Assembly: GCF_002081825.1 (NCBI RefSeq)
Contig: NZ_MUKU01000015.1
Coordinates: 1 to 64,000, forward strand
Direction of reading: 5' to 3'
Length of the DNA: 64,000 bases
Source: Chromobacterium haemolyticum
Lineage (GTDB): Bacteria; Pseudomonadota; Gammaproteobacteria; Burkholderiales; Chromobacteriaceae
In this document: positions 36,242 through 46,948 of the stretch, in pieces
How positions within the stretch are numbered: position 1 is the first letter of the stretch
Layout: every line of letters begins with the position of its first letter
The notes under the pieces: generated by a model
Told to the model about the DNA's origin: nothing
Databases searched by the model: none
What the model saw: the letters and a program-made list of their open reading frames with translations, nothing else
Made by a program: the position numbers and the translations under genes

Positions 36242-36361
36242 ATTGGGCGGCGGATGGCCGGCTCTGTCCGCCGTTGCCGGCCCAATTGCGTTTCATGGCT
36301 GGACGCTATCCGTGGCTGGCAGATACAATCGAAGGTTTTCAGGACGCAATAAGACCAGCAC

Positions 36362-37297
36362 ATGCAGGTATTTTTTGGAGATCCGCGGCGTTATTCGCTG
36401 CCAGCCTGCGCCTTGACCATAGGCAATTTCGACGGCGTGCACCTTGGCCATCAGAAAATGCTGCAACGTCTGCGGCTGGAAGCCGACGCCCGAGGCTTGC
36501 CGACGGCCCTGTTGACCTTTGAGCCCCATCCGCGGGAATTCTTCGCGCGGGACAATCCGCCTGGCCGTTTGTCCACCTTGCGCGACAAACTGGTGTTTCT
36601 GCAGCGGCTGGGTTTGGTCGATTATGTGTTCGTCTATCGCTTCAACCGCGGCTTCGCCGGCATGTCGGCGCTGGACTTTATCGACAAGGTTCTGGTCCAG
36701 GGTCTGCAGACCAAGTATTTGCTGATCGGCGACGACTTCCAGTTCGGCGCCAAGCGGCAGGGCCATTTTGAGATGCTGAGCTCCTGTCCCCATTTCGTCA
36801 CCGAGGCGATGCCGACGGTGCTGGCCACGGGCGAACGCGCTTCCAGCACCTTGGTGCGCGAGCGGCTGGCCGCCGGCGACCTGGGCGGTGCGGAAAGCCT
36901 GCTAGGGCGCGAGTATCAGATTTCCGGACGCGTGGTGCACGGCAAGAAGCTGGGCCGTACCATAGGTTTCCCCACGGCCAACATCCATTTGCCGCATTTG
37001 CGTCCGGCCTTGCAAGGCGTGTTCGTGGTGCAGGCGGAAACCGCCGACGGGGTGTTGGGCGGCGTAGCCAGCCTGGGTCTGAACCCGACGGTCAGCGACA
37101 CTCCGGACTACAAACTGGAAGTGCATCTGTTCGATTTCGCCGGCGATCTGTATGGCCAGCGGCTGACGGTGCGATTCCTGAAGAAACTGCGCGACGAGGC
37201 GCGGTATGATGATTTATCGGCGCTGATCGCTCAGATTGAAAAAGACGCGGCCAGCGCCAAGACCTATTTGACAAGTTTGCAGCGAGAGCAGGCATGA
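36362..37297 (+). CDS. ribF: Bifunctional riboflavin kinase/FAD synthetase
   Basis: A 311-residue enzyme that makes FMN and then FAD from riboflavin. The N-terminal FAD synthetase domain has the nucleotidyltransferase motif [16 protein letters not shown] and the RERLAAGDL segment. The C-terminal riboflavin kinase domain (from about 185) includes [14 protein letters not shown] and ASLGLNPTV. It is the first gene of ribF-ileS-lspA-ispH, and its TGA overlaps the ileS ATG by 4 bp. Confidence 0.95.
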   Translation: MQVFFGDPRRYSLPACALTIGNFDGVHLGHQKMLQRLRLEADARGLPTALLTFEPHPREFFARDNPPGRLSTLRDKLVFLQRLGLVDYVFVYRFNRGFAGMSALDFIDKVLVQGLQTKYLLIGDDFQFGAKRQGHFEMLSSCPHFVTEAMPTVLATGERASSTLVRERLAAGDLGGAESLLGREYQISGRVVHGKKLGRTIGFPTANIHLPHLRPALQGVFVVQAETADGVLGGVASLGLNPTVSDTPDYKLEVHLFDFAGDLYGQRLTVRFLKKLRDEARYDDLSALIAQIEKDAASAKTYLTSLQREQA

Positions 37298-40071
37298 GCA
37301 TCGATTATCGTAAAACCGTAAACCTGCTGGATACACCCTTCGCCATGCGCGGGGATCTGGCCAAACGCGAACCGGCCTGGGTCAAGCGCTGGCAGGAAGA
37401 GAAGCGCTATGACAAGCTGCGCAAGCTCTCCGCCGGCCGGCCCAAGTTCATACTGCACGACGGCCCTCCGTACGCCAACAACGATATCCACCTGGGCCAC
37501 GCGGTCAACAAGGTGTTGAAGGACATCATCGTCCGCTCCAAGACGCTGGCTGGTTTCGACGCCCCTTACGTGCCGGGCTGGGACTGCCACGGCCTGCCCA
37601 TCGAACTGATGGTGGAGAAGCTGCACGGCAAGGACATTCCCGCCGCCAAGTTTCGCGAACTGTGTCGCGAATACGCGAAAGAGCAGGTGGCGCGCCAGAA
37701 AAAGGGCTTTATTCGCTTGGGCGTGCTGGGCGATTGGGACAATCCCTATCTGACCATGGATTTCAAGACCGAGGCCGACATCGTGCGAACCCTCGGCAAG
37801 ATCTTCGAGAACGGCTATCTGAGCAAGGGCGAGAAGCCGGTGCACTGGTGCATCGAGTGCGGCTCGTCGCTGGCTGAAGCCGAAGTGGAATACGAAGACA
37901 AAGTGTCGCCGGCGATTGATGTCGGCTTCAAGGTGCTTGACGCCGACAAGGCTTCGGCCGCCTTCGACGCCGACGCCTCCGGCGCGATGGCCGTAATCTG
38001 GACCACCACGCCGTGGACGCTGCCGGCCAACCAGGCCGTCGCCGCCGGCGCCAATCTGGATTACCAGTTGATCGACACCCCCAAGGGCAAGCTGATTCTG
38101 GGCAAGGATCTGGTCGAGTCGGCAATGAAGCGCTACGGTGTTGAAGAGTACCGCGTGCTGGGCGAAGCCAAGGGCGAAGCACTGGAGCTGATCCAGTTGA
38201 GCCACCCGTTCTACGACCGCCAAGTGCCGGTGATCCTGGGCGATCACGTCACCACCGACGCGGGTACCGGCCTGGTGCACACCGCGCCGGCCCATGGTCT
38301 GGAAGATTTCCAGGCCGGTTTGCAGTACAAGCTGCCGGTGGCCAACCCGGTGGCCGACGACGGCCGCTACAAGAGCACCACCGAACTGTTCGCCGGCATG
38401 CTGGTATGGGACGCCAACCCGCGCGTGATCGAAACGCTGGAAGAACACGGCACGCTGGTGCACAAGGCCAAGCTGGAGCACAGCTATCCGCACTGCTGGC
38501 GCCACAAGACGCCGATCATCTTCCGCGCCACACCGCAGTGGTTCATCAGCATGGACCGCCAGGTCAATGGCGGCGAAACGCTGCGCGAGATCAGCCAGCG
38601 CGCCGTCGATGCCACCGAGTTCTTCCCGGCCTGGGGCCGCGCGCGTCTGGACGCGATGATCAAGAACAGCCCCGACTGGTGCGTGTCGCGCCAGCGCAAT
38701 TGGGGCGTGCCGATGACTTTCTTCATCCACAAGGAGTCGGGCGAGCTGCATCCGCGTTCCGCCCAGCTGCTGGAAGAAGTGGCGTTGCGCATCGAACAGC
38801 AGGGCATCGAAGCCTGGTTCAGCCTGGACGCCAAGGAATTGCTGGGCGAAGAGGCCGAGCAATACCGCAAGCTCTCCGACACCCTGGACGTGTGGTTCGA
38901 TTCTGGCTCCACCCACTTCGCGGTGTTGAAGCAGCGTCCGGAGTTGGCCTGGCCGGCGGACCTGTACCTGGAAGGCTCGGACCAGCATCGCGGCTGGTTC
39001 CAGTCCTCGCTGAAAACCGGTTGCGCCACCATCGGCCGCGCGCCGTACAAGCAGCTCTTGACCCACGGCTTCACCGTGGACGACAAGGGCTACAAGATGT
39101 CCAAGTCGCGCGGCAACGGCATTGCGCCGGAAGAGATCTGCGGCACCTTGGGCGCCGACATCCTGCGCCTGTGGGTGGCTAGCGCCGACTATTCCGGCGA
39201 TATGTCGCTGTCGCAGGAAATCCTGAAGCGCACGACGGAAAGCTATCGTCGCTTGCGCAACACCATCCGCTTCCTGCTGTCCAATCTGTCGGATTTCGAT
39301 CCGCTGGAACACGCCGTGCCGTTGGCCAATATGGTGGAACTGGACCAGTACGCGCTGCTGCGCGCGCGCGAAGTGCAGGAAAAGGCGGCGGGCGAGCTGT
39401 ACTCGCGCTACGCCTTCCATCATGTGGTGCAGGAAGTGGTGGGGTATTGCTCCGAGGATCTGGGCGCCTTCTACCTGGACGTGATCAAGGACCGTTTGTA
39501 CACCACCAAGGCGGACAGCCACGCGCGCCGCAGCGCCCAGACCGCGCTGTACCACATCACCCGCAGCTTGCTGTTGCTGGTGGCGCCCATCCTGTGCTTC
39601 ACCGCCGACGAGGCGTGGAACGTGCTGGTGGACAGCGAGGAAGAGTCGCCGCTGTATCACGTCTGGCATGAGTTCCCGGCACAGTCCGCCGAGCGCGAAG
39701 CGGCCTTGTCCGCCAAGTGGCAGGCCATTCGCGAACTGCGCGCCCAGGTCAACAAACAGATCGAAGCGCTGCGCAGCGCCGATCAGCTGGGTTCTTCGTT
39801 GCAGGCGGAGATCGAGATCGAAGCCGACGGCGAGCTGTCGCAGTGGCTGAACGCCTTGGGCGATGAACTCAAGTTCGTGCTGATTGTCTCTAAAGCCAGC
39901 GTCAAGCAAGGCGAGCAAACCCGCGTCAGCGTGGCGTCGTCGACGCAGCAGAAGTGCGAGCGTTGCTGGCACTACCGCGCCGACGTCGGCAGCCATGCCG
40001 GTCACGGCGCGGTGTGCGGCCGTTGCGTGGACAATATCGACGGCAAGGGCGAGACGCGCCGTTTCGCCTGA
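37294..40071 (+). CDS. ileS: Isoleucyl-tRNA synthetase
   Basis: A 925-residue class I aminoacyl-tRNA synthetase. The HIGH-like motif is HLGH in [15 protein letters not shown], and KMSKS occurs as [11 protein letters not shown]. The CP1 editing domain lies between them ([13 protein letters not shown], then [16 protein letters not shown]). The C-terminal zinc ribbon, QKCERCWHY...CGRC, marks the bacterial form. It overlaps ribF by 4 bp and precedes lspA. Confidence 0.98.
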   Translation: MSIDYRKTVNLLDTPFAMRGDLAKREPAWVKRWQEEKRYDKLRKLSAGRPKFILHDGPPYANNDIHLGHAVNKVLKDIIVRSKTLAGFDAPYVPGWDCHGLPIELMVEKLHGKDIPAAKFRELCREYAKEQVARQKKGFIRLGVLGDWDNPYLTMDFKTEADIVRTLGKIFENGYLSKGEKPVHWCIECGSSLAEAEVEYEDKVSPAIDVGFKVLDADKASAAFDADASGAMAVIWTTTPWTLPANQAVAAGANLDYQLIDTPKGKLILGKDLVESAMKRYGVEEYRVLGEAKGEALELIQLSHPFYDRQVPVILGDHVTTDAGTGLVHTAPAHGLEDFQAGLQYKLPVANPVADDGRYKSTTELFAGMLVWDANPRVIETLEEHGTLVHKAKLEHSYPHCWRHKTPIIFRATPQWFISMDRQVNGGETLREISQRAVDATEFFPAWGRARLDAMIKNSPDWCVSRQRNWGVPMTFFIHKESGELHPRSAQLLEEVALRIEQQGIEAWFSLDAKELLGEEAEQYRKLSDTLDVWFDSGSTHFAVLKQRPELAWPADLYLEGSDQHRGWFQSSLKTGCATIGRAPYKQLLTHGFTVDDKGYKMSKSRGNGIAPEEICGTLGADILRLWVASADYSGDMSLSQEILKRTTESYRRLRNTIRFLLSNLSDFDPLEHAVPLANMVELDQYALLRAREVQEKAAGELYSRYAFHHVVQEVVGYCSEDLGAFYLDVIKDRLYTTKADSHARRSAQTALYHITRSLLLLVAPILCFTADEAWNVLVDSEEESPLYHVWHEFPAQSAEREAALSAKWQAIRELRAQVNKQIEALRSADQLGSSLQAEIEIEADGELSQWLNALGDELKFVLIVSKASVKQGEQTRVSVASSTQQKCERCWHYRADVGSHAGHGAVCGRCVDNIDGKGETRRFA

Positions 40072-40110
40072 TCCGTGTCGACGCGGCGGCACGGCCGGGC
40101 CGGAAGGATA

Positions 40111-40174
40111 GGAACGCTGAGCGTTCCGGACTTTCGGCGCTTTGATATAGAGTGTGCGGAGCTTTGCTCCGCAC
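40111..40174. other. Two perfect hairpins in the ileS-lspA gap
   Basis: GGAACGC-TGA-GCGTTCC (40111-40127) and GTGCGGAGC-TTT-GCTCCGCAC (40154-40174). Neither is followed by a T-tract. The second ends 15 bp before the lspA ATG and just upstream of its ribosome site, so they may be RNase processing or translation-tuning structures inside the operon. Confidence 0.55.
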
Positions 40175-40188
40175 GGTGGAAAGGTCCG

Positions 40189-40689
40189 ATGGAATCTGCA
40201 ATGACTATGCCCAAGGCCAAGCAATGGCCGAAGTGGTTTGCGCTGGCGGCGGTGATCGTGCTGCTGGATCAATTGTCCAAGATCTATTTCAACGGCAATT
40301 ACCAGTACGGCGAAGTCCGGGAAGTCATTCCCGGCTTTTTCGGATTCACCCTGCTGTACAATCCGGGCGCGGCGTTCAGCTTCCTGCACGATGCCGGCGG
40401 CTGGCAGAAGTATCTGTTTTCCGGGCTGGCCTTCGCCGTGTCCGGCTGGCTGGGCTGGAACATCGTCAAGGGCCGCTTCAGCGGGCTGATGAACCTGGCT
40501 GCGGCCTTCATCATGGGCGGCGCGCTTGGCAATGTGATCGATCGCATCGTTCACGGCCATGTGATCGATTTCATCCAGGTGCATTACTACAGCAGCTGGT
40601 CGTACCCGGCCTTCAATCTGGCGGACTCCTTCATCTGCGTGGGAGCCGCCTTGATGGTGTTGGACAGTTTCAGAAAGCCGCGCGCCTGA
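40189..40689 (+). CDS. lspA: Lipoprotein signal peptidase (signal peptidase II)
   Basis: A 166-residue inner membrane aspartyl protease that cleaves prolipoproteins after lipidation. Four membrane helices are visible. The catalytic aspartates are in GNVIDRIVHGHVIDFI and FNLADSFI, and VVLLDQLSK-like residues (VIVLLDQLSKIYF) open the protein. AAAGG lies 6 nt before ATG 40189; later ATGs at 40201 and 40207 are possible. It sits in the usual ileS-lspA-ispH order. Confidence 0.95.
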   Translation: MESAMTMPKAKQWPKWFALAAVIVLLDQLSKIYFNGNYQYGEVREVIPGFFGFTLLYNPGAAFSFLHDAGGWQKYLFSGLAFAVSGWLGWNIVKGRFSGLMNLAAAFIMGGALGNVIDRIVHGHVIDFIQVHYYSSWSYPAFNLADSFICVGAALMVLDSFRKPRA

Positions 40690-40716
40690 GCGCCGCGGCT
40701 TGAGCAAGGATTTGTG

Positions 40717-41658
40717 ATGACGAAGACCATTTTGCTGGCCAACCCGCGCGGTTTCTGCGCAGGCGTGGACCGGGCCATCGCCATCGTCGAGCGGGCGATT
40801 GAACTGTACGGCGCGCCGATCTATGTGCGTCATGAAGTGGTGCACAACCGTTTCGTCGTCGAGAACCTGCGCGCCAAGGGCGCGGTGTTCATCGAGGAAT
40901 TGAAGGATGTGCCCAGCGGCAGCACCCTGGTGTATTCCGCTCACGGCGTGCCGCTGTCGGTGCGCGAAGAGGCGGCGGCTTTGGGCCTGCAGGTGTTCGA
41001 CGCCACCTGTCCGCTGGTCACCAAAGTGCATGTCGAAGTCAAGCGCATGAACAAGGCGGGCATGGAGATCGTCATGATAGGCCACGCCGGCCACCCCGAG
41101 GTGGAGGGCACCATGGGCCAGGTGGACGGCGGCATGTATCTGGTGGAAAACGTCACCGACGTCGCCAAGCTGCAAGTGCGCAACCCGGCGGCGCTGTCCT
41201 ACGTCAGCCAGACCACGCTGTCGGTGGACGAGACCCGCGACATCATCACAGCGTTGAAGGCGCGTTTCCCGGAGATCTCCAGCCCGAAAAAAGACGATAT
41301 CTGCTACGCCACGCAAAACCGGCAGGACGCGGTAAAGGTGCTGGCCGACGAATGCGACATCGTGGTGGTGGTGGGGTCGCTCAATAGCTCCAACTCCAAC
41401 CGCTTGCGCGAAGTGGCCGCGCTCAAGGGCGTGGACGCCTATATGGTGGACAATGCGGGCCAATTGGTGGAAGCCTGGTTCGCCGGCAAGCGGCGCGTAG
41501 GCGTCACCGCCGGAGCCAGCGCGCCGGAAGTGCTGGTGCAGGCGGTGATAGACCAGATCAAGGCTTTCGGCGCGGACAGCGTCAGCGAGCTGGACGGCGT
41601 GGAGGAGAACACGGTATTCGCGTTGCCGCCGGCGCTGCGCGAGGACAAGCGCGTCTGA
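40717..41658 (+). CDS. ispH: 4-hydroxy-3-methylbut-2-enyl diphosphate reductase
   Basis: A 313-residue 4Fe-4S enzyme that makes IPP and DMAPP in the last step of the MEP isoprenoid pathway. The three cluster cysteines are in [24 protein letters not shown] and [10 protein letters not shown]. The substrate histidines are in RHEVVHN and SAHGV, and SSNSNRL binds diphosphate. It is the last gene of the ribF operon and is followed by a strong terminator. ATG 40717 was chosen over the adjacent GTG (40714) because AAGGA lies upstream. Confidence 0.96.
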   Translation: MTKTILLANPRGFCAGVDRAIAIVERAIELYGAPIYVRHEVVHNRFVVENLRAKGAVFIEELKDVPSGSTLVYSAHGVPLSVREEAAALGLQVFDATCPLVTKVHVEVKRMNKAGMEIVMIGHAGHPEVEGTMGQVDGGMYLVENVTDVAKLQVRNPAALSYVSQTTLSVDETRDIITALKARFPEISSPKKDDICYATQNRQDAVKVLADECDIVVVVGSLNSSNSNRLREVAALKGVDAYMVDNAGQLVEAWFAGKRRVGVTAGASAPEVLVQAVIDQIKAFGADSVSELDGVEENTVFALPPALREDKRV

Positions 41659-41687
41659 GCCCGCCAGGCGGTTTCGACGCCAAACCG

Positions 41688-41716
41688 GCCCCGCGGTCTC
41701 GCCGCGGGGCTTTTTC
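41688..41716 (+). terminator. Terminator of the ribF-ileS-lspA-ispH transcript
   Basis: GCCCCGCGG pairs with CCGCGGGGC around a 5-nt loop and is followed by TTTTTC, 30 bp after the ispH stop codon. Confidence 0.9.
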
Positions 41717-41756
41717 ATGTTCGCGCGGCGGCGATCCTGTGTTACGGGCAGGGGTA

Positions 41757-41782
41757 TTGAAAAGTCGGGGACAGCCCTTATC
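41757..41782 (+). promoter_or_regulatory. Possible heat-shock (sigma-32) promoter of htpG
   Basis: TTGAAA (41757-41762) and CCCTTATC (41775-41782) are separated by 12 bp and about 40 bp upstream of htpG. This resembles CTTGAAA-N13-CCCCATNT but is imperfect. htpG is a classic sigma-32 target. Confidence 0.4.
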
Positions 41783-41820
41783 TGATGCGCATCGTTGACC
41801 AACTCTTGTGATAAGTCACC

Positions 41821-43722
41821 ATGAGCGCATTGAAAGAAACCCTGGGTTTTCAGACCGAAGTCAAGCAGCTGCTGCAGCTGATGATCCACTCCTTGTATTC
41901 CAACAAGGAAATCTTCCTGCGTGAACTGATTTCCAACGCTTCCGACGCCGCCGACAAGCTGCGTTTCGAAGGCCTGGCCAAGCCCGAGCTGTTCGAAAAC
42001 GAGGCGGAGCTGAAGATCACCATCGGCTACGACGCCGAGGCGCGCACGTTGACCATCGCCGACAACGGCATCGGCATGAGCCGCGATGAAGTCATCGCCA
42101 ATATCGGCACTATCGCCAAGTCCGGCACCAAGGCCTTTTTCGAGCAGTTGTCCGGCGACGCCAAGAAGGACGCTAATCTGATCGGCCAGTTCGGCGTCGG
42201 TTTCTATTCCGCTTTTATCGTGGCCGACAAAGTCACGCTGACCACCCGCCGCGCCGGCGACGCCGCCGACTCCGCCACGCGCTGGGAATCCCAGGGCGCC
42301 GGCGAATACACGCTGGAGCAAGTGGAGAAGGCCGGCCGCGGCACGGAAATCGTGTTGCACCTGAAGGAGGGCGAGGACGAGCTGCTGAACGACTGGAAGC
42401 TGAAAGGCATCGTTCGCAAGTACTCCGATCACATCTCGATCCCGATCGAGATGAAAAAGGGCAACAGCTACGGCGAAAACGGCGAAGTCATCGTCAGCGA
42501 CGAGATGGAGGCTGTGAATTCCGCTTCCGCGCTGTGGACCCGCGGCAAGAGCGAGATCAGCGAAGAGCAGTACAAGGAGTTCTACAAGCACGTCGCTCAC
42601 GACTTCACCGACCCGCTGGCCTGGAGCCACGCTCGCGTCGAGGGCCGCCAGGAATACACGGAGCTGCTTTACATCCCGTCGCGCGCGCCCTTCGACTTGT
42701 TCGATCGCGAGCGCAAACAGGGCGTCAAGCTCTATGTGCGCCGCGTCTTCATCATGGAAGACACCGAGAAGTTGATGCCGCACTACCTGCGCTTCGTGCG
42801 TGGGGTCATCGACAGCAACGACCTGCCGCTGAATGTGTCGCGCGAAATCCTGCAAGAAAGCAAGGACATCGACGCCATCCGCAACGGCTGCGTCAAGAAA
42901 GTGCTGGGTCTGCTGGAGGACCTGGCAGCCAATCAGCCGGAAAAATACGCGGAGTTCTGGCAAGAGTTCGGCCAGGTGCTGAAAGAGGGCGTCGGCGAGG
43001 ATATGGCCAACAAGGAACGCATCGCCAAGCTGCTGCGTTTCGTCTCCACCGGGTCCGAAGGCGTCGAGCCGGCGGTGACGCTAGGCGACTACGTCGCCCG
43101 GATGAAGGAAGGCCAGGACAAGATCTACTACATCACCGCCGATACCCTGGCCGCGGCCAAGAACAGCCCGCACCTTGAAGTGTTCAAGAAGAAGGGCGTC
43201 GAGGTGCTGCTGCTGACCGATCGCGTCGATGAGTGGGTGGTGGGCTCGCTGTTCGAGTTCGACGGCAAGGCGCTGCAATCCGTGGCCAAGGGCGCTCTGG
43301 ATCTGGGCGCGCTGGAAGACGAAGCCGACAAGGAAGCGCAAAAGCAGGTGGAGGAAAGCGCCAAGCCGGTGGTGGAGAAAGTGCAGAAAGCCTTGGCCGA
43401 CCGGGTCAAGGAGGTGCGCGCCACTGCCCGCCTGACCGAGAGCCCGGCCTGCCTGGTGGCCGGCGAGCACGATATGAGCGCCCACCTGGAACGCATGCTG
43501 AAGGCGGCGGGCCAGCAAGTGGAGGCCAGCAAGCCGACTTTGGAGATCAACCCCGAGCATGTGTTGGTGAAACGGCTGGCCGAGGAGGCCGACGAGGCGC
43601 GCGCGGGCGATCTGGCCCAAGTGCTGTACGACCAGGCCCTGCTGGCCGAAGGCGGCAAGCTGGAAGATCCGGCAGCCTTCGTCAAGCGCATCAACAAGCT
43701 GATGTTGGAGCTGTCGGCTTAA
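41821..43722 (+). CDS. htpG: Molecular chaperone HtpG (Hsp90)
   Basis: A 633-residue cytosolic Hsp90. The N-terminal GHKL ATPase shows [29 protein letters not shown] and [15 protein letters not shown]. The middle domain has [20 protein letters not shown] and [11 protein letters not shown]. The C-terminal dimerisation domain completes the bacterial length. No charged linker or MEEVD is present, as expected outside eukaryotes. It is monocistronic, with a possible heat-shock promoter and a strong terminator. Confidence 0.97.
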   Translation: MSALKETLGFQTEVKQLLQLMIHSLYSNKEIFLRELISNASDAADKLRFEGLAKPELFENEAELKITIGYDAEARTLTIADNGIGMSRDEVIANIGTIAKSGTKAFFEQLSGDAKKDANLIGQFGVGFYSAFIVADKVTLTTRRAGDAADSATRWESQGAGEYTLEQVEKAGRGTEIVLHLKEGEDELLNDWKLKGIVRKYSDHISIPIEMKKGNSYGENGEVIVSDEMEAVNSASALWTRGKSEISEEQYKEFYKHVAHDFTDPLAWSHARVEGRQEYTELLYIPSRAPFDLFDRERKQGVKLYVRRVFIMEDTEKLMPHYLRFVRGVIDSNDLPLNVSREILQESKDIDAIRNGCVKKVLGLLEDLAANQPEKYAEFWQEFGQVLKEGVGEDMANKERIAKLLRFVSTGSEGVEPAVTLGDYVARMKEGQDKIYYITADTLAAAKNSPHLEVFKKKGVEVLLLTDRVDEWVVGSLFEFDGKALQSVAKGALDLGALEDEADKEAQKQVEESAKPVVEKVQKALADRVKEVRATARLTESPACLVAGEHDMSAHLERMLKAAGQQVEASKPTLEINPEHVLVKRLAEEADEARAGDLAQVLYDQALLAEGGKLEDPAAFVKRINKLMLELSA

Positions 43723-43743
43723 GCTGAACGCCGCTCCCATCGG

Positions 43744-43776
43744 AATGCCCCGCCGCGCGCGGGGCATTTTTTTTGC
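43744..43776 (+). terminator. Terminator of htpG
   Basis: ATGCCCCGC pairs with GCGGGGCAT around 5 nt and is followed by eight T residues, 22 bp after the htpG stop codon. Confidence 0.93.
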
Positions 43777-43850
43777 GCTGGCAATAATGCCGCGCCGAAA
43801 ATCATGGCTGGGCGTATCATCGGCGGCTTCTCTCTCGCTATGACTTGGTC

Positions 43851-45356
43851 ATGATGGAACTGTCGCTGATTCACGCCCTGCCGGAAGGCCCCTGGCCGGC
43901 ACTGGACCTCAAGGCGATCCAGGCGCAATTGGAGACGCTGGCGGCGCAGCCAGCCGCCCTCGCCGCGGACAAGGCGAGTCAGTGGCTGGGGCAATGGCTG
44001 CGCTCTGCTGTGGCGCCGGCGGAACGCCTGCAACTGCTGCAGGCGCTGCGTGCGCCGTTGGCCGCGCTGGCTGCCAGGCTGGAGCGCGCATCGGCGCGGC
44101 AGGAGCTGTCCTGCACCCCGGAAGCGCGCGCGGCATTGCAATCGGCCCGCCAATTGCTGCGGCAATGGCATGAGCAGTGCAAGCTGCTGGCTCAGGCATT
44201 CAGCGCGCAGGAAGCCGGCCGTTTTTCCAGTTCTCGTCCGCGGTTGGAGGCCCTGCAACTGGCGTTGGCGAGCGGCTACGATTTGCTGGCGCTGCACGCG
44301 CGCAGCTACGCGCCGTTGCACAAGGGCTTCTGGCGCGATTGCCACCGTTTGTACGCCTACGCGCTGGCCCAGGGCTGGGAGGGGCGGCAGGCGGCGGCGG
44401 GCGTGGCGGCGCCTGGGCTTAGCTACCGCCGGCTGATGTTGTTGGGTTTGACCGCCTGCAACCGGCTGGAGACGGCCAAGATCGCCTTGCTGCTGCAATG
44501 GCTGGAGCAGCATGCCGGCTTGCTGCGCGTGGAGCAGTTGGATCAGCCGCTGGGGGACGACGGCGCGCTCGCTTTCCGCGCCGACGCCGACCGGCCGGCG
44601 CGCTTCTGCGCCGAGCTGGATCTGGACGGCGACGGCGTGTGGTGGCGGTTGGACGCCGGTCGCTTGCTGGAGCGCCTGGACGCATTGGGCCGCCAGCGTC
44701 AGCGACAGGGCTTGGACGGCGGCCACGAAGCCTGGTTGCTGGCGCGTTTGCGTCAGGAGTGGGGCGCGCCGCCTCGTCGGCGGCACGTCAGGTTGCGCCG
44801 GCTCAGCGTCGAAACCGTCGAGCTGGTCAGCTTGTTGCCGCGTTGCTGGCGGCTGGCCACCGGCGAGCCGGCTGACGGAGAGTTGGAGCCCTGCCGTTTG
44901 CAGATCAGCAACCTCAGCGCTTCCGGCCTGTTGCTGCAGGGAGAGTCCTTGCAACAACCCTTGCGCGCCGGCGAGGTGGTCATGTTGCGCCGCCGCGGTT
45001 TCGGCTGGCAATTGGGCCTGGTGCGCTGGGTCAGCTTCGGGGGAGAGGACATGCAGACCGAGTGCGGGGTCGAGTTCATCGGCAAACGGCCGCAGGCGGT
45101 TGAAGTCGCCGCGGTCACCAGCCATGCGGCGGGGGGCTTCGAGCCGGCGTTGCGCATGCAGGCCGAGCGCCATTTCCGCCATTCCGGCATTCTGGTGTTG
45201 CCGGGGCGCTTGTATCAGGCTTTGCGGCCGTTTCATCTGCGGGGCGCCGATGGCGAATGCCGGGTGCGCGCGGTGCGCTTATTGCAGCAGACCGCGCATT
45301 TTCAATTCGTGGAGATCAAGATAGACCAGCTGCTGCCCGCCGACGCGCAGGCTTGA
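43851..45356 (+). CDS. PilZ-like domain protein with long helical N-terminus
   Basis: A 501-residue cytoplasmic protein without signal peptide or membrane helices. The first 300 residues are Ala/Leu/Gln-rich and largely helical. The C-terminal third (about 305-410) looks like a PilZ c-di-GMP domain: an RRRHVRLRR Arg cluster, then LQISNLSASGLLLQG in place of the (D/N)xSxxG motif, and LGLVRWVSFGG...CGVEFIG. A further 80 residues follow. The role is unknown; a c-di-GMP effector is inferred from the motif only. The start is uncertain (ATG 43851 or 43854, no clear ribosome site). It lies upstream of scpA. Confidence 0.65.
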   Translation: MMELSLIHALPEGPWPALDLKAIQAQLETLAAQPAALAADKASQWLGQWLRSAVAPAERLQLLQALRAPLAALAARLERASARQELSCTPEARAALQSARQLLRQWHEQCKLLAQAFSAQEAGRFSSSRPRLEALQLALASGYDLLALHARSYAPLHKGFWRDCHRLYAYALAQGWEGRQAAAGVAAPGLSYRRLMLLGLTACNRLETAKIALLLQWLEQHAGLLRVEQLDQPLGDDGALAFRADADRPARFCAELDLDGDGVWWRLDAGRLLERLDALGRQRQRQGLDGGHEAWLLARLRQEWGAPPRRRHVRLRRLSVETVELVSLLPRCWRLATGEPADGELEPCRLQISNLSASGLLLQGESLQQPLRAGEVVMLRRRGFGWQLGLVRWVSFGGEDMQTECGVEFIGKRPQAVEVAAVTSHAAGGFEPALRMQAERHFRHSGILVLPGRLYQALRPFHLRGADGECRVRAVRLLQQTAHFQFVEIKIDQLLPADAQA

Positions 45357-45420
45357 ACGGCAAGCAGGGCGGCGGACAAGTTCCGCCACGCAGCCTGCCA
45401 GTGCTGGTATCCTTGCCGCC

Positions 45421-46269
45421 ATGAGCAACCCCCCCCTTCCCGAGGCCGGATCTTCGGCCGACGATTTTCAGCTGACCGCGCCGGAATTGCCGCCCAGCGT
45501 GCCGATTGCGCACGTGTTCGGCCAGCCTGTGCTGGAAGTGCCGCAGGATTTGTTCATCCCGCCGGACGCGCTGCAAGTGATCCTGGATAGTTTCGAAGGA
45601 CCGCTGGACCTGCTGCTTTATCTGATCCGCAAACAGAACCTGGATGTGCTGAATATTCCGATGGCGGACATCACGGTCCAGTACATGGCCTATATCGACG
45701 CCATGAGCGACGGGCGTTTGGAACTGGCCGCCGAGTATCTGCTGATGGCGGCGCTGCTGATCGAGATCAAGTCGCGCTTGCTGCTGCCTCGGCCGCAGTT
45801 GGACGAAGAGGGCGAGCCGGACGATCCGCGCGCCGAACTGGTGCGTCGCTTGCTGGAGTACGAACAGATGAAGCTGGCGGGGTTGGAGCTGGACAAGTTG
45901 CCGCAGGCCGACCGCGACTTCGCCTGGCTGGCGGTCTTGATCGAACAGTCGGCCGAGCAGCGGCTGCCCGATGTCAGCCCGGCGGATCTGCGCCAAGCGT
46001 GGATGGCGATTCTGTCGCGCGCGCGTCACCATCGCCACCATAAGGTGGAGAAGGACGAAATGTCGGTGCGCGAGCAGATGAGCTGGATTCTGCGCTACCT
46101 GGACGGCCGCGAGTACGTGCCCTTCGAGGAGCTGTTCGACGCGGACAAGGGCGTCGCCCACTTGGTGGTCAACTTTATCGCGGTGCTGGAGCTGGTTAAG
46201 GAGGGCTTGGTCAAGGTGAGCCAGGAAGCGCCGTATCAGCCCATTTACGTGAGGATAGCGCTGGTCTGA
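45421..46269 (+). CDS. scpA: Segregation and condensation protein A
   Basis: A 282-residue kleisin that bridges SMC heads in chromosome condensation. The kleisin N-terminal block FEGPLDLLLYLIRKQNLDVLNIPMADITVQYM (about 59-91) and LLMAALLIEIKSRLLLPRP are diagnostic. The C-terminal winged helix ends in FIAVLELVKEGLVKVSQEAPYQPIYVRI. About 55 Pro/Ser-rich residues precede the conserved part, a longer N-terminus than in Bacillus. scpB follows after one intervening gene. Confidence 0.94.
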   Translation: MSNPPLPEAGSSADDFQLTAPELPPSVPIAHVFGQPVLEVPQDLFIPPDALQVILDSFEGPLDLLLYLIRKQNLDVLNIPMADITVQYMAYIDAMSDGRLELAAEYLLMAALLIEIKSRLLLPRPQLDEEGEPDDPRAELVRRLLEYEQMKLAGLELDKLPQADRDFAWLAVLIEQSAEQRLPDVSPADLRQAWMAILSRARHHRHHKVEKDEMSVREQMSWILRYLDGREYVPFEELFDADKGVAHLVVNFIAVLELVKEGLVKVSQEAPYQPIYVRIALV

Positions 46270-46347
46270 AAGAGAAGGCGCGCCGATTTGCACTTGATGT
46301 TGGCGCGGCAGCGATTAGGATACAGGTATCCATTGCGAGAGCATGCC

Positions 46348-46881
46348 ATGCACATTGAAGCGGCCGACCAGAAACATCTGCCAGCCTATCGCCCTTTTTT
46401 CCTGGCCTGTCATGAGGAAGGGCTGGATTATTACCGTCGAGCCGGAGCGGACCCGGACGCCTGGCTCGGGCAATTGCTGCAGCACGCCGAAGGGCGGGCG
46501 CTGCCCGAAGGCTGGGTGCCTTGCCGCACCTGGTTTCTGATCAACGGCCGCACCGAGATCATCGGCGCGATTCGCCAGCGGCTGGCCGACAGCGCGTTGA
46601 TTGTGGAGCGCATCGGCCATATCGCTTTCGAAGTGCTGCCGGCTTGGCGAGGCCATGGCTACGGCCGGGTGCTGTTGCAATACGTGCAGACCCTGGGCGA
46701 GAAGCCCGCGCATGGCAATTGGGTCTTGGTCTGTCCGGCGGACCGGCCTGCCGCGGTGCGGACGGTGGAGGCCTGCGGAGGCCAGTTGCTGGAAACGATG
46801 GAGCACGGAGGGCGAGCGTTCCGGCGTTACAGCCTGACCGCGCTGGCGGCTTGGGACGACATGGCGGAAGGATTAATTTAG
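46348..46881 (+). CDS. GNAT-family N-acetyltransferase
   Basis: A 177-residue acetyltransferase. The acetyl-CoA motif is [17 protein letters not shown], preceded by the strand [14 protein letters not shown]; the N-terminal half has the substrate-side segment [18 protein letters not shown]. The substrate is unknown. The start [11 protein letters not shown] was chosen; an upstream in-frame start at 46288 lacks similarity. It sits between scpA and scpB in the same direction. Confidence 0.82.
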   Translation: MHIEAADQKHLPAYRPFFLACHEEGLDYYRRAGADPDAWLGQLLQHAEGRALPEGWVPCRTWFLINGRTEIIGAIRQRLADSALIVERIGHIAFEVLPAWRGHGYGRVLLQYVQTLGEKPAHGNWVLVCPADRPAAVRTVEACGGQLLETMEHGGRAFRRYSLTALAAWDDMAEGLI

Positions 46882-46948
46882 CTCCGGACAGAGAGTTCAT
46901 GTAGAATGTCCGGTTTCCTGCGCAAACGTGTTTCGGCTTCACGGCTCA

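Noticed and set aside
37264-42963. A 1899-codon open frame on the minus strand antisense to ileS, lspA, ispH and htpG
   Set aside because: It is antisense to four well-identified genes, is compositionally odd and has no domain. Long antisense frames are expected in GC-rich coding DNA.
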